5,349 bases of DNA from positions 1 through 5,349 of the forward strand of contig JAQSDS010000135.1 of the NCBI GenBank assembly GCA_029946045.1. The letters run 5' to 3'. Under the pieces are notes generated by a model. The model searched no databases. It saw only the letters and a list, made by a program, of their open reading frames with translations, and was not told the DNA's origin. This document shows, one piece after another, positions 1 to 5,349 of this stretch (its first letter is position 1; every line of letters begins with the position of its first letter). Source of the stretch: Rhodoferax sp. GTDB taxonomy: Bacteria > Pseudomonadota > Gammaproteobacteria > Burkholderiales > Burkholderiaceae_C. The position numbers and the translations under genes were made by a program.

Positions 1-539
1 CGCAGCTTGAAGAGACCGTGCGGCAGACCAATCAAATGCTGGCATTGGCGCGCGTGGACAGCGCGGGACTCAAGATGGACAGCGTGAATGTTTCCGAGCT
101 TGCAGAAAAGACAACGCGCCAGTGGTGGTCGGCGGCACGCGAACAAAACATCGACCTGGGATTTGAGCCCGACGCCGAACCCCTGTGTGTGATGGCCGAC
201 GCCGCTTTGCTCCAGGAAGCCTTGTCCAATTTGCTGCATAACGCACTCCGCTACACACCGCGTGGCGGTCAAGTTACCGTCAAGCTGACGCACAGCGGAT
301 GCGAGGTTGCGATCAGCGTGATCGACAACGGCCCTGGCATGCCGATGCCGGAGCGCGCCCACGCCGGTGATCGTTTTTATCGGGGCAGCAACGCCTCGCT
401 GCCGGGTACCGGCCTCGGGCTGGCCATCGTGCGCTCCATAGCCGAACGACATGGGGGTGAATTGCGCTTGGGCAGCGCTGCCAATGAGCAGGGATTCGTC
501 GCATCGGTTGTCTTGCCGCGCAGGCCAACGACCGGATAA
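1..539 (+). CDS. Sensor histidine kinase, C-terminal part (TctE-like), 5' truncated
   Basis: The reading frame is open from the left edge (first whole codon at 3), so the N-terminal sensor, membrane and phospho-accepting histidine regions lie outside the window. The visible start, ending in RQTNQMLALARVD, looks like the second helix of the dimerisation/phosphotransfer domain. A complete HATPase_c domain follows: N-box EALSNLLHNALRYTP (about 219-263), G1 box DNGPGMP (about 324-344), F-box DRFYRG (about 369-386) and G2 box GTGLGLAIV (about 405-431). The ATP-binding residues are all present, so the kinase core looks functional. The family autophosphorylates on histidine and passes phosphate to a response regulator, usually OmpR-type for this kinase group. 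Its position directly upstream of tctCBA, in the same direction, suggests the TctE/BctE role of controlling tricarboxylate uptake. The kinase assignment is firm; the TctE identity is inferred from context. Confidence 0.93.
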   Translation, partial: QLEETVRQTNQMLALARVDSAGLKMDSVNVSELAEKTTRQWWSAAREQNIDLGFEPDAEPLCVMADAALLQEALSNLLHNALRYTPRGGQVTVKLTHSGCEVAISVIDNGPGMPMPERAHAGDRFYRGSNASLPGTGLGLAIVRSIAERHGGELRLGSAANEQGFVASVVLPRRPTTG

Positions 540-542
540 AGC

Positions 543-556
543 AAGGGTTATCCCTT
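543..556. repeat. Short inverted repeat AAGGG-TTAT-CCCTT
   Basis: The arms 543-547 and 552-556 are perfect reverse complements around TTAT, and AT-rich sequence (ATAAATTT) follows. It begins only 3 bp after the kinase stop codon. It could be a weak transcription terminator for the kinase gene or a dyad operator for a dimeric regulator. A five-bp stem is short and can occur by chance. Confidence 0.4.
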
Positions 557-573
557 ATAAATTTGCGCTTTTC

Positions 574-592
574 CTGAAAGCACGCTGAAAGC
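574..592 (+). promoter_or_regulatory. Candidate OmpR-family response regulator binding site (tandem CTGAAAGC)
   Basis: CTGAAAGC occurs at 574-581 and again, identically, at 585-592, an 11-bp period that puts both copies on the same face of the helix. Known OmpR/PhoB-family regulators bind as head-to-tail dimers to direct repeats with this period, often just upstream of a -10 element. The gene upstream encodes a kinase of the type that partners such regulators, and the gene downstream is the expected target. That the site binds a TctD-like regulator is inference; the repeat itself is directly visible. Confidence 0.55.
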
Positions 593-600
593 CCGGTCCC

Positions 601-606
601 GATAAA
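601..606 (+). promoter_or_regulatory. Candidate -10 element for the tctCBA promoter
   Basis: GATAAA matches TATAAT at four of six positions and starts 9 bases after the second CTGAAAGC copy. At the usual 17-bp spacing the -35 position (578-583, AAGCAC) has no good TTGACA match and overlaps the direct repeat, as expected for an activator-dependent promoter. It would give a leader of about 60 nt before tctC. This is a pattern match only. Confidence 0.35.
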
Positions 607-662
607 GTTCGCCCACTCCTGTCGAAGCGTCATCCATGGCAGGGGATGTAACCCGAACACTA

Positions 663-668
663 TTGGAG
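663..668 (+). promoter_or_regulatory. Ribosome binding site of tctC
   Basis: TTGGAG ends 5 bases before the ATG at 674. It is a moderate Shine-Dalgarno match and supports this start, which also gives a proper signal peptide at the N terminus. Confidence 0.6.
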
Positions 669-673
669 CTACC

Positions 674-1654
674 ATGAAACTGAAATCCCCCCTCCTTTCA
701 CTGATCCTGGCCAGCGTTGCTGCTATTGGCACGGCCGGTCCGCTCGACAAGACCGAGTGCATTGCAGCGGCCAAGCCGGGCGGCGGCTTCGACCTCACTT
801 GCAAACTGGTGCAGTCAGCGCTGATGCAAAGCAAGTACATTGTCGACCCCATGCGTATTACCTACATGCCCGGTGGCATTGGTGCAGTGGCGTACAACAC
901 CATCATTGCGCAGCGCCCTGCCGAAGCCAACACGCTCGTCGCCTATTCGGGCGGCTCGCTGCTGAACATTGCGCAAGGCAAGTTTGGCCGCTACAACGAA
1001 AACGATGTACGCTGGGTGTCAGCTGTAGGCAGCGACTTTGGCGCGGTGATCGTGGCCGAAAACTCGCCTTTCAAGACACTCAAGGACCTGATCGCTGCGG
1101 TCAAGGCCGACCCGACCAAGGTGGTGTTTGGTGCCGGGGGTTCAATTGGCAGCCAGGACTGGATGAAGGCCGCGCTGACCGCACGCGCCGCCGGTCTGAA
1201 CCCCAAGTCCATGCGCTTTGTGGCTTTTGAAGGCGGTGGCGAAGCCATCACGGCGCTGCAAGGTGGCCATGTGCAGGTGTATTCGGGTGACGCGTCCGAG
1301 GCAGAAGAGCAGATCAAGGGTGGTGCCAAGATCCGCTTGCTGGCGGTCATGTCCGACAAGCGCCTGGAAGGCAGTCTGGCCAGCGTACCCACGGCCAAGG
1401 AGCAGGGCATGGATGTCGAATGGCCCATCGTGCGCGGCTTTTACGTCGGCCCCAAGGTCAGTGATGCGGACTACAAGGTCTGGGTCGATACCTTCAACAA
1501 GATGATGGCCACGCCTGAGTTCAACAAACTGCGCGGTGAACGTGGCCTGTTCAAGTTCGCCATGACGGGTGCTGAACTCGATGTGTATGTGAAAAAACAA
1601 GTGACGGCCTACCGTGGCATGGCCGCTGACTTTGGCCTCAACGTCGCCAAGTAA
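674..1654 (+). CDS. tctC: Tripartite tricarboxylate transporter substrate-binding protein TctC (BctC/Bug family)
   Basis: This 326-residue periplasmic binding protein is the expected length for the TctC/Bug family. Residues 1-21 form a signal peptide: a lysine-containing start, a hydrophobic stretch (LLSLILASVAAIG) and a likely cleavage after TA at residue 21. The mature N terminus carries ECIAAAKPGGGFDLTCKL (28-45). PGGGFD is the family's ligand-loop motif near the N terminus, and the flanking Cys29 and Cys43 could form a disulfide. The AECIAPAKPGGGFD-like style is typical of citrate/tricarboxylate-binding TctC rather than of the many orphan Bug proteins. Other family-like segments are MPGGIGAVAYN (65-75), a glycine-rich stretch at 152-160 and YSGDASE (203-209). 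The protein captures the carboxylate and hands it to TctAB. It is first in a tctC-tctB-tctA operon behind the kinase gene. Ligand identity (citrate, isocitrate, tricarballylate or similar) cannot be settled from sequence. Confidence 0.93.
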   Translation: MKLKSPLLSLILASVAAIGTAGPLDKTECIAAAKPGGGFDLTCKLVQSALMQSKYIVDPMRITYMPGGIGAVAYNTIIAQRPAEANTLVAYSGGSLLNIAQGKFGRYNENDVRWVSAVGSDFGAVIVAENSPFKTLKDLIAAVKADPTKVVFGAGGSIGSQDWMKAALTARAAGLNPKSMRFVAFEGGGEAITALQGGHVQVYSGDASEAEEQIKGGAKIRLLAVMSDKRLEGSLASVPTAKEQGMDVEWPIVRGFYVGPKVSDADYKVWVDTFNKMMATPEFNKLRGERGLFKFAMTGAELDVYVKKQVTAYRGMAADFGLNVAK

Positions 1655-1666
1655 ACCCGTGTGATG

Positions 1667-1691
1667 ACCTGACCCGCGGGTCGGGTCAGGT
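1667..1691 (+). other. Intercistronic hairpin between tctC and tctB
   Basis: ACCTGACCCG (1667-1676) and CGGGTCAGGT (1682-1691) are perfect 10-bp complementary arms around the five-base loop CGGGT, with a possible further G-U pair outside. The nested palindrome GACCCGCGGGTC (1671-1682) offers an alternative fold. No U-tract follows, and the tctB ribosome site starts 7 bases later, so it is not a standard Rho-independent terminator. A 3'-end stabiliser for tctC mRNA or a partial terminator is likely, giving more binding protein than membrane subunits. Confidence 0.75.
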
Positions 1692-1698
1692 TCCATTC

Positions 1699-1705
1699 AA
1701 GGAGA
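1699..1705 (+). promoter_or_regulatory. Ribosome binding site of tctB
   Basis: AAGGAGA is a strong Shine-Dalgarno sequence 7 bases before the ATG at 1713 and fixes that start. It lies just downstream of the hairpin at 1667-1691. Confidence 0.75.
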
Positions 1706-1712
1706 CAAATCA

Positions 1713-2159
1713 ATGAGTGACCGCATTCTTGGCGCGGTGTGCATCGTCGTGGGCGCCGGTATGGCCTGGGCAGCACGCGGCTATGTAGCGCCTATTTCTT
1801 ACGAGCCCGTCGGTCCGAGTTCTTTCCCGATGCTGATGGCCGGGCTGATGGCTGCGACCGGTGCCTGGCTGGTGGTACGACCAGGGCCGCACAAATTTGA
1901 CCTGCCACGCAGCCAACTGCTGCCGTTTGGCCTGTCGGTGGCAGCCGTGTTCATTTATGCGGGACTGTTCCAACTGCTTGGCTTTACCCTGGCCACGGCG
2001 GTGATGGCGCTGCCGGTGGGCATTGCCTTTGGCGGTGGCTGGAAAAAATCGCTCGTGGCTGGCGTGGTGATGGGGCTGTTGTTGTTTCTTTTGTTTGACA
2101 CCCTGCTCGACGTGGTGCTGCCAACCGGGCTGTTGTCATTCGTATTGGGAGGTCGCTGA
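1713..2159 (+). CDS. tctB: Tripartite tricarboxylate transporter small membrane subunit TctB
   Basis: This 148-residue hydrophobic protein has the normal length for TctB. The likely membrane segments are about residues 4-22, 36-56, 70-88, 90-108 and 114-143; the last may be one long or two short helices. The segment GPSSFPMLMAGLM (34-46) is the recognisable family motif at the start of the second helix, and a polar loop (PGPHKFDLPRSQ) separates helices two and three. TctB is the poorly conserved small inner-membrane partner of TctA, and its exact role in transport is not well defined for the family. It is identified as much by its position between tctC and tctA as by sequence. Its stop overlaps the tctA start by one base (TGATG), so translation of the two is probably coupled. 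Confidence 0.9.
   Translation: MSDRILGAVCIVVGAGMAWAARGYVAPISYEPVGPSSFPMLMAGLMAATGAWLVVRPGPHKFDLPRSQLLPFGLSVAAVFIYAGLFQLLGFTLATAVMALPVGIAFGGGWKKSLVAGVVMGLLLFLLFDTLLDVVLPTGLLSFVLGGR
2147..2152 (+). promoter_or_regulatory. Ribosome binding site of tctA inside tctB
   Basis: GGGAGG lies within the last codons of tctB and 6 bases before the tctA ATG at 2159. With the TGATG stop-start overlap it supports this start and points to translational coupling. Confidence 0.65.
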
Positions 2160-3664
2160 TGGATACGTTGCAATACCTGTTGACCGGTTTTGGCGTGGCG
2201 CTGACGCCCACCAACCTGGTGGTGGCGGCCTTGGGTGGCCTGATCGGCACCGTAGTCGGCATGCTGCCGGGCCTGGGGCCCATCAACGGCGTGGCGATCT
2301 TGATGCCACTGGCTTTTGCGCTGCATCTGCCGGCCGAGACGGCCTTGATTTTGCTGGCAGCGGTGTACATGGGCTGCGAATATGGTGGGCGCATTTCGTC
2401 GATTTTGCTCAATGTTCCGGGTGACGCGGGCGCCATCATGACCGCCCTGGATGGCTATCCCATGGCAAAGAAAGGCATGGGGGGTGTCGCCTTGTCGATT
2501 TCGGCCTGGAGTTCATTTGTCGGCTCATTCATCGCCACCGTTGGCATCGTGCTGTTTGCGCCGCTGCTGGCACGCTGGGCGCTGGCCTTTGGCCCGGCCG
2601 AATACTTTGCACTGATGTGTTTTGCCTTTGCCTGCATCACCGGGCTGATGGGTGACGCGCCAATGAAGGCGGTGCTGGCAGCGGTGATCGGCTTGTCACT
2701 CTCGACCATCGGGCTGGACTCCAATTCAGGTGTCTATCGGTTTACCGGCGACAACCTGCACCTGTCGGATGGCATCCAGTTCATCGTGGTGGTGATTGGC
2801 GTTTTTTCGATCAGCGAGATCCTGCTGATGCTGGAAATGCACCACAGCAGCAAAGGCATGATCAAGGTCACAGGTCGCTCCCTGTTCAATATGAAGGAGT
2901 TGACCCTGACCTGGTGGACGACGTTTCGCTCGGCCGTCATGGGCTTTGTGGTCGGCGTGCTTCCCGGGGCAGGTGCAACGATTGCCAGCGCCATGGCCTA
3001 TTCCACAGAAAAACGTATGGCAGGTGCAAGTGGCACTTTTGGCGAGGGTGACATTCGTGGCGTGGCCGCCCCCGAAGCTGCCAACAATGCCTCGGCTGCA
3101 GGCTCGTTTGTTCCCATGCTGACGCTGGGTGTACCCGGCTCAGGCACCACCGCGGTGATGGTAGGGGCCCTGTCGCTCTACAACATCACGCCCGGCCCGG
3201 CGCTGTTCTCGCAAAACCCGACGCTGGTGTGGGGGCTGATTGCTTCGTTGTTTGTCGCCAACGTGATGTTGCTGTTCATCAACATCCCGATGGTTGGCGT
3301 GTTTACCCGGGTGCTGCGCCTGCCCAACTGGGTGCTGGTGCCAGGCATTCTGGCGATCAGCGCCGTGGGGGTGTACTCGGTCCATGCCACCACCTTTGAC
3401 TTGATGCTGATGTCAACCTTTGGCGTGGCGGGTTACCTGCTGCGCAAACAGGGCGTGCCGATGGCGCCGCTGATTCTTGGCTTTGTTCTGGGCGACATGA
3501 TGGAACAGAACCTGCGTCGCGCCTTGTCCATTACCAACGGAGAACTCGGGATTTTGATTGAGAGCCCGATTTCAAAGGGTTTGTGGATGGTCGCTGCGGC
3601 GATGATTGTGGTGCCCCCGCTGATGCGGATGTGGGCGCGTCGAAAGGTGGTTGTGGCGGTATAG
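2159..3664 (+). CDS. tctA: Tripartite tricarboxylate transporter large membrane subunit TctA
   Basis: At 501 residues this has the standard length for TctA, the multi-pass inner-membrane subunit (about twelve helices) thought to form the translocation path driven by an ion gradient. The key motifs appear in two matching sets. The N-terminal half has [17 protein letters not shown] (34-50) and [20 protein letters not shown] (74-93) followed by [10 protein letters not shown] (97-106). The C-terminal half has [20 protein letters not shown] (266-285), then [20 protein letters not shown] (297-316) and [16 protein letters not shown] (323-338). This LPGxG / PGxxG duplication is the known two-repeat build of the family. 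The chain looks intact with no frameshift. It is last in tctCBA, and no further gene follows on this strand before the convergent MFS gene. Tricarboxylate specificity is inferred from the TctC type and the kinase neighbour. Confidence 0.96.
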   Translation: MDTLQYLLTGFGVALTPTNLVVAALGGLIGTVVGMLPGLGPINGVAILMPLAFALHLPAETALILLAAVYMGCEYGGRISSILLNVPGDAGAIMTALDGYPMAKKGMGGVALSISAWSSFVGSFIATVGIVLFAPLLARWALAFGPAEYFALMCFAFACITGLMGDAPMKAVLAAVIGLSLSTIGLDSNSGVYRFTGDNLHLSDGIQFIVVVIGVFSISEILLMLEMHHSSKGMIKVTGRSLFNMKELTLTWWTTFRSAVMGFVVGVLPGAGATIASAMAYSTEKRMAGASGTFGEGDIRGVAAPEAANNASAAGSFVPMLTLGVPGSGTTAVMVGALSLYNITPGPALFSQNPTLVWGLIASLFVANVMLLFINIPMVGVFTRVLRLPNWVLVPGILAISAVGVYSVHATTFDLMLMSTFGVAGYLLRKQGVPMAPLILGFVLGDMMEQNLRRALSITNGELGILIESPISKGLWMVAAAMIVVPPLMRMWARRKVVVAV

Positions 3665-3681
3665 AAAGAGCAGCAGCAGAA

Positions 3682-3705
3682 GGCGCGCCACCGGGCTAGC
3701 CCTTT
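3682..3705. terminator. Possible weak bidirectional terminator between tctA and the MFS gene
   Basis: The 43-bp convergent gap contains the palindromes GGCGCGCC (3682-3689) and GGGCTAGCCC (3693-3702). The second is followed on the plus strand by only three T (3703-3705). The stems are short and the T-run is poor, so termination here may be weak or Rho-dependent. No better terminator is visible on either strand in the gap. Confidence 0.25.
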
Positions 3706-3707
3706 CC

Positions 3708-4889
3708 TCAAGCACCCGTCGCATCGCGCCGCTCGACCAGCTTGAGCAGCATCAGCAGCGCGGTGCCCAGCGCCATGACGCCGGCCGCCACGTACAGGCC
3801 GGCGTTGTAGCTGCCAAACTGCGCGCCGATCTGGCCGGTAAGGCCTGGGCCGATGATTTGTGCCACGCCGTAGGACAGCGTCATCCTGCCCATCATTTTG
3901 GCGGGCATGCCGGGGTAGTAGCGCCCGGCCATGCTCAGCACCAGGCTCACCATGCCGATGAAGGTGCCGCCAAACAGCAGGGAACCCAGCATCGCAGACC
4001 ACAGGCCCGACACCAGCACCGGCAGCAAAATGCCCACGATTTGCAACACGGCCGCAAGCATCAGCGCGTTCAGGTCGCCGATGCGGCGGGCAATGAAATC
4101 CCAGTTGACGCAGGCTGGTGCCGCCCCGATGCCAATCGCCAAAAACACCAGATTGCCCCAACCGGCCAAGCCTGGCAGCTGGTTCACGATGGCCACAATA
4201 AACGTGACGCTGACCACATAACCAAAGCCGGCGCAAAAATAGGCCGCCATGAACACCCGCAAATACAGCGCGCTCGGCGGCTTGTCCTGCAGCTTCTGGC
4301 CGCTGGCGGTGAGGCCGCTGGTGTCAGGCGGGGGCAGCCAGCGCAGCGCCGGCACCAGCAGCAGGCAGCCCAGGGCGGTGAAGGCAAACCATTGTTCGCG
4401 CCAGTCGAGCCAGGGGGTAAACAGCATCACCGCGCCAGCACAGCCGGCAATGCCCAGGCCGATGCCGGCAAAGTGGATGCCGAGCTCGCTGCGGTGGTTG
4501 TGGCGAATCAGCCAGTTCATGATGAGCCCGGTACCCAACAGCATGGCTGCTGCGCTGGTCAGGCCCGCCACATAGCGTGAGATCGCCCACACCACCAGGT
4601 TCGTGCTCAGGCCCATCACCAGTGTGCTGACAATGGCCAGCACCATGCCGATGCGGTAGAGCCGGTCCTTGAGCAGCAGGCTGCTGATGCGCGATGCAAT
4701 CAGCGCGCCGCTCAGGTAACCCGCGTAATTAATGGCTGCCAGCCAACCGGCCTCTGCCACGCCCAGGCCGGCTTGTTGCTGCATCAGCGGCAGCAGCGGC
4801 GTGTAGGCAAAACGGGCCACGCCCAACGCCAAAATCAGACTGAAAATGCCGGCACTCAAGACCTTGAAGCGTGTCACGGTAGGCGCCAT
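3708..4889 (-). CDS. Major facilitator superfamily transporter, YbfB/YjiJ-like
   Basis: This 393-residue integral membrane protein has the length and about twelve hydrophobic segments expected of an MFS carrier, with a polar central loop (about 184-207) dividing two six-helix halves. The N-terminal segment LALGVARFAYTPLLPLMQ (20-37) is characteristic of the YbfB/YjiJ group, in which a conserved G-x-x-RF(A/G)YTP motif occupies the first helix. GRMTLSYGVAQIIGP (334-348), in the C-terminal half, also fits the group. Substrates of this family are not known, so neither substrate nor direction (uptake or efflux) should be assumed. The start at 4889 places the conserved first helix at the usual distance from the N terminus. 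No strong Shine-Dalgarno is present (only TGAAG close to the ATG), and the upstream regulator gene ends 4 bases before it, which suggests translational coupling. It ends facing tctA. Confidence 0.88.
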   Translation of the reverse strand: MAPTVTRFKVLSAGIFSLILALGVARFAYTPLLPLMQQQAGLGVAEAGWLAAINYAGYLSGALIASRISSLLLKDRLYRIGMVLAIVSTLVMGLSTNLVVWAISRYVAGLTSAAAMLLGTGLIMNWLIRHNHRSELGIHFAGIGLGIAGCAGAVMLFTPWLDWREQWFAFTALGCLLLVPALRWLPPPDTSGLTASGQKLQDKPPSALYLRVFMAAYFCAGFGYVVSVTFIVAIVNQLPGLAGWGNLVFLAIGIGAAPACVNWDFIARRIGDLNALMLAAVLQIVGILLPVLVSGLWSAMLGSLLFGGTFIGMVSLVLSMAGRYYPGMPAKMMGRMTLSYGVAQIIGPGLTGQIGAQFGSYNAGLYVAAGVMALGTALLMLLKLVERRDATGA

Positions 4890-4893
4890 GGCT

Positions 4894-5349
4894 TCAGACC
4901 GCGCTCACCAGTGCCCGCACAGCGGCCAGCTGGCGGCGCGAGACAAACAGGACTTCGTCCACACCGTCGAGCCGCACCGCCCAGCCTTCGCCCTCTTCGG
5001 GGTCATGGTGTTTTTCCAGCGCCCGCACGGCCCGCCGGGCCACCAGCGCATTGCGGTGAATGCGAATGAAACGGCTTTGGTAACGGGCTTCCAGCTCGGA
5101 CAGCGACGCCTCCAGCAAGTAACTGCGGCTGGCGGTGCGCACCGTGAGGTACTTGAGCTCGGCTTTCAGGTACAGCACCTGCGCCAGCGGCACCCGCTCG
5201 GCACGGCCGCGCTCCTGAATCACCAGCACGTCTTCGACCACATCGGCGGCCAGGTCCTGCGCCTGCTGTGTCAGCCGGGCAATTTTTTGCAGCGCCGCCT
5301 GCAAGCGCTCGAGCCGTACCGGTTTGGTCAGGTAGTCCTTGGCGCCCTG
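4894..5349 (-). CDS. LytTR-type response regulator (AlgR/LytR-like), 5' truncated
   Basis: The frame is open to the right edge, so about the first 90-100 residues of a typical 240-250-residue AlgR-like regulator are missing. The visible 151 residues begin QGAKDYLTKPVRLERLQAAL, the end of a receiver domain. The KP pair (visible residues 9-10) is the conserved lysine-proline that closes the phosphorylation site. A linker with glutamine-rich helix follows, then a LytTR DNA-binding domain (about 45-150) with VPLAQVLYLKAELKYLTV, the SYLLEASLSELEARY segment and the hallmark FIRIHRNALV (94-103), ending in VSRRQLAAVR. An acidic insert (DPEEGEG, 116-122) precedes the last strands. No start codon is visible; an internal TTG at 5304 falls inside the receiver domain and is not a start. 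Phosphorylation would come from a histidine kinase, probably encoded further right. Being 4 bp upstream of the MFS gene, it is probably cotranscribed with it. Confidence 0.92.
   Translation of the reverse strand, partial: QGAKDYLTKPVRLERLQAALQKIARLTQQAQDLAADVVEDVLVIQERGRAERVPLAQVLYLKAELKYLTVRTASRSYLLEASLSELEARYQSRFIRIHRNALVARRAVRALEKHHDPEEGEGWAVRLDGVDEVLFVSRRQLAAVRALVSAV

Noticed and set aside
313..852. Minus-strand open frame of 179 codons over the kinase end, the regulatory gap and the tctC start
   Set aside because: It overlaps the conserved HATPase motifs and the tctC signal peptide on the opposite strand, and its product shows no family features.
1667..1691. Rho-independent terminator ending the tctC transcript fully
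   Set aside because: There is no U-tract after the stem, and tctB and tctA need transcription from upstream since no promoter is visible in the 58-bp gap.
3670..3678. CAGCAGCAG triplet repeat in the convergent gap
   Set aside because: Three copies only; such runs are common by chance in GC-rich DNA and nothing links it to function.
3433..4236. Minus-strand open frame of 267 codons spanning the MFS 3' half and tctA end
   Set aside because: It runs across the convergent gap and through two well-supported genes in another frame, with low-complexity Arg/Ala/Gly composition and no recognisable motif.
3651..4580. Long plus-strand open frame of 309 codons opposite the MFS gene
   Set aside because: Its product is rich in Gln, His, Arg and Ala without domain character, starts inside tctA, and is the complement of a clear membrane protein gene; it is a GC-rich shadow frame.
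5302..5304. TTG as a start codon for the LytTR gene
   Set aside because: The same frame continues upstream to the window edge with the receiver-domain segment KDYLTKPVRLER, so the gene is truncated by the window and does not begin here.

Overview
The window reads as a GC-rich beta-proteobacterial chromosome, most likely Burkholderiales and probably near the Comamonadaceae. This is inferred from protein style (TctC/Bug-type binding protein, AlgR-like LytTR regulator, YbfB/YjiJ-type MFS) and GC-ending codons, not from a database match. There are six protein-coding genes, two of them cut by the window edges, and no RNA gene, CRISPR array, insertion sequence or prophage part that I can see.

Left part (1-3664, plus strand): the 3' end of a sensor histidine kinase, most likely TctE-like, then a 134-bp regulatory gap, then a complete tripartite tricarboxylate transporter in the order tctC (periplasmic binding protein), tctB (small membrane subunit), tctA (large membrane subunit). 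The gap holds a short inverted repeat, two direct copies of CTGAAAGC exactly 11 bp apart, and a plausible -10 element. This is the layout expected for an OmpR/PhoB-family response regulator site, so the kinase (with a TctD-like partner presumably just upstream of the window) probably controls the transporter. A strong GC-rich hairpin without a U-tract lies between tctC and tctB; it probably sets transcript stoichiometry in favour of the binding protein. tctB and tctA overlap by one base (TGATG).

Right part (3708-5349, minus strand): an AlgR/LytR-like response regulator, cut by the right edge, is followed after 4 bp by a YbfB/YjiJ-like major facilitator transporter. They look like one transcript, convergent with tctCBA. 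The 43-bp junction between tctA and the MFS gene holds only short palindromes and no convincing strong terminator.

Working model: citrate or a related carboxylate is sensed by the TctDE-like two-component system, TctC captures it in the periplasm, and TctAB imports it using an ion gradient. The right-hand pair is a separate unit whose signal and substrate cannot be read from the sequence. I see no clearly novel system; the items most worth checking are the candidate response-regulator site before tctC, the tctC-tctB hairpin, and the tight coupling of a LytTR regulator to an MFS transporter.
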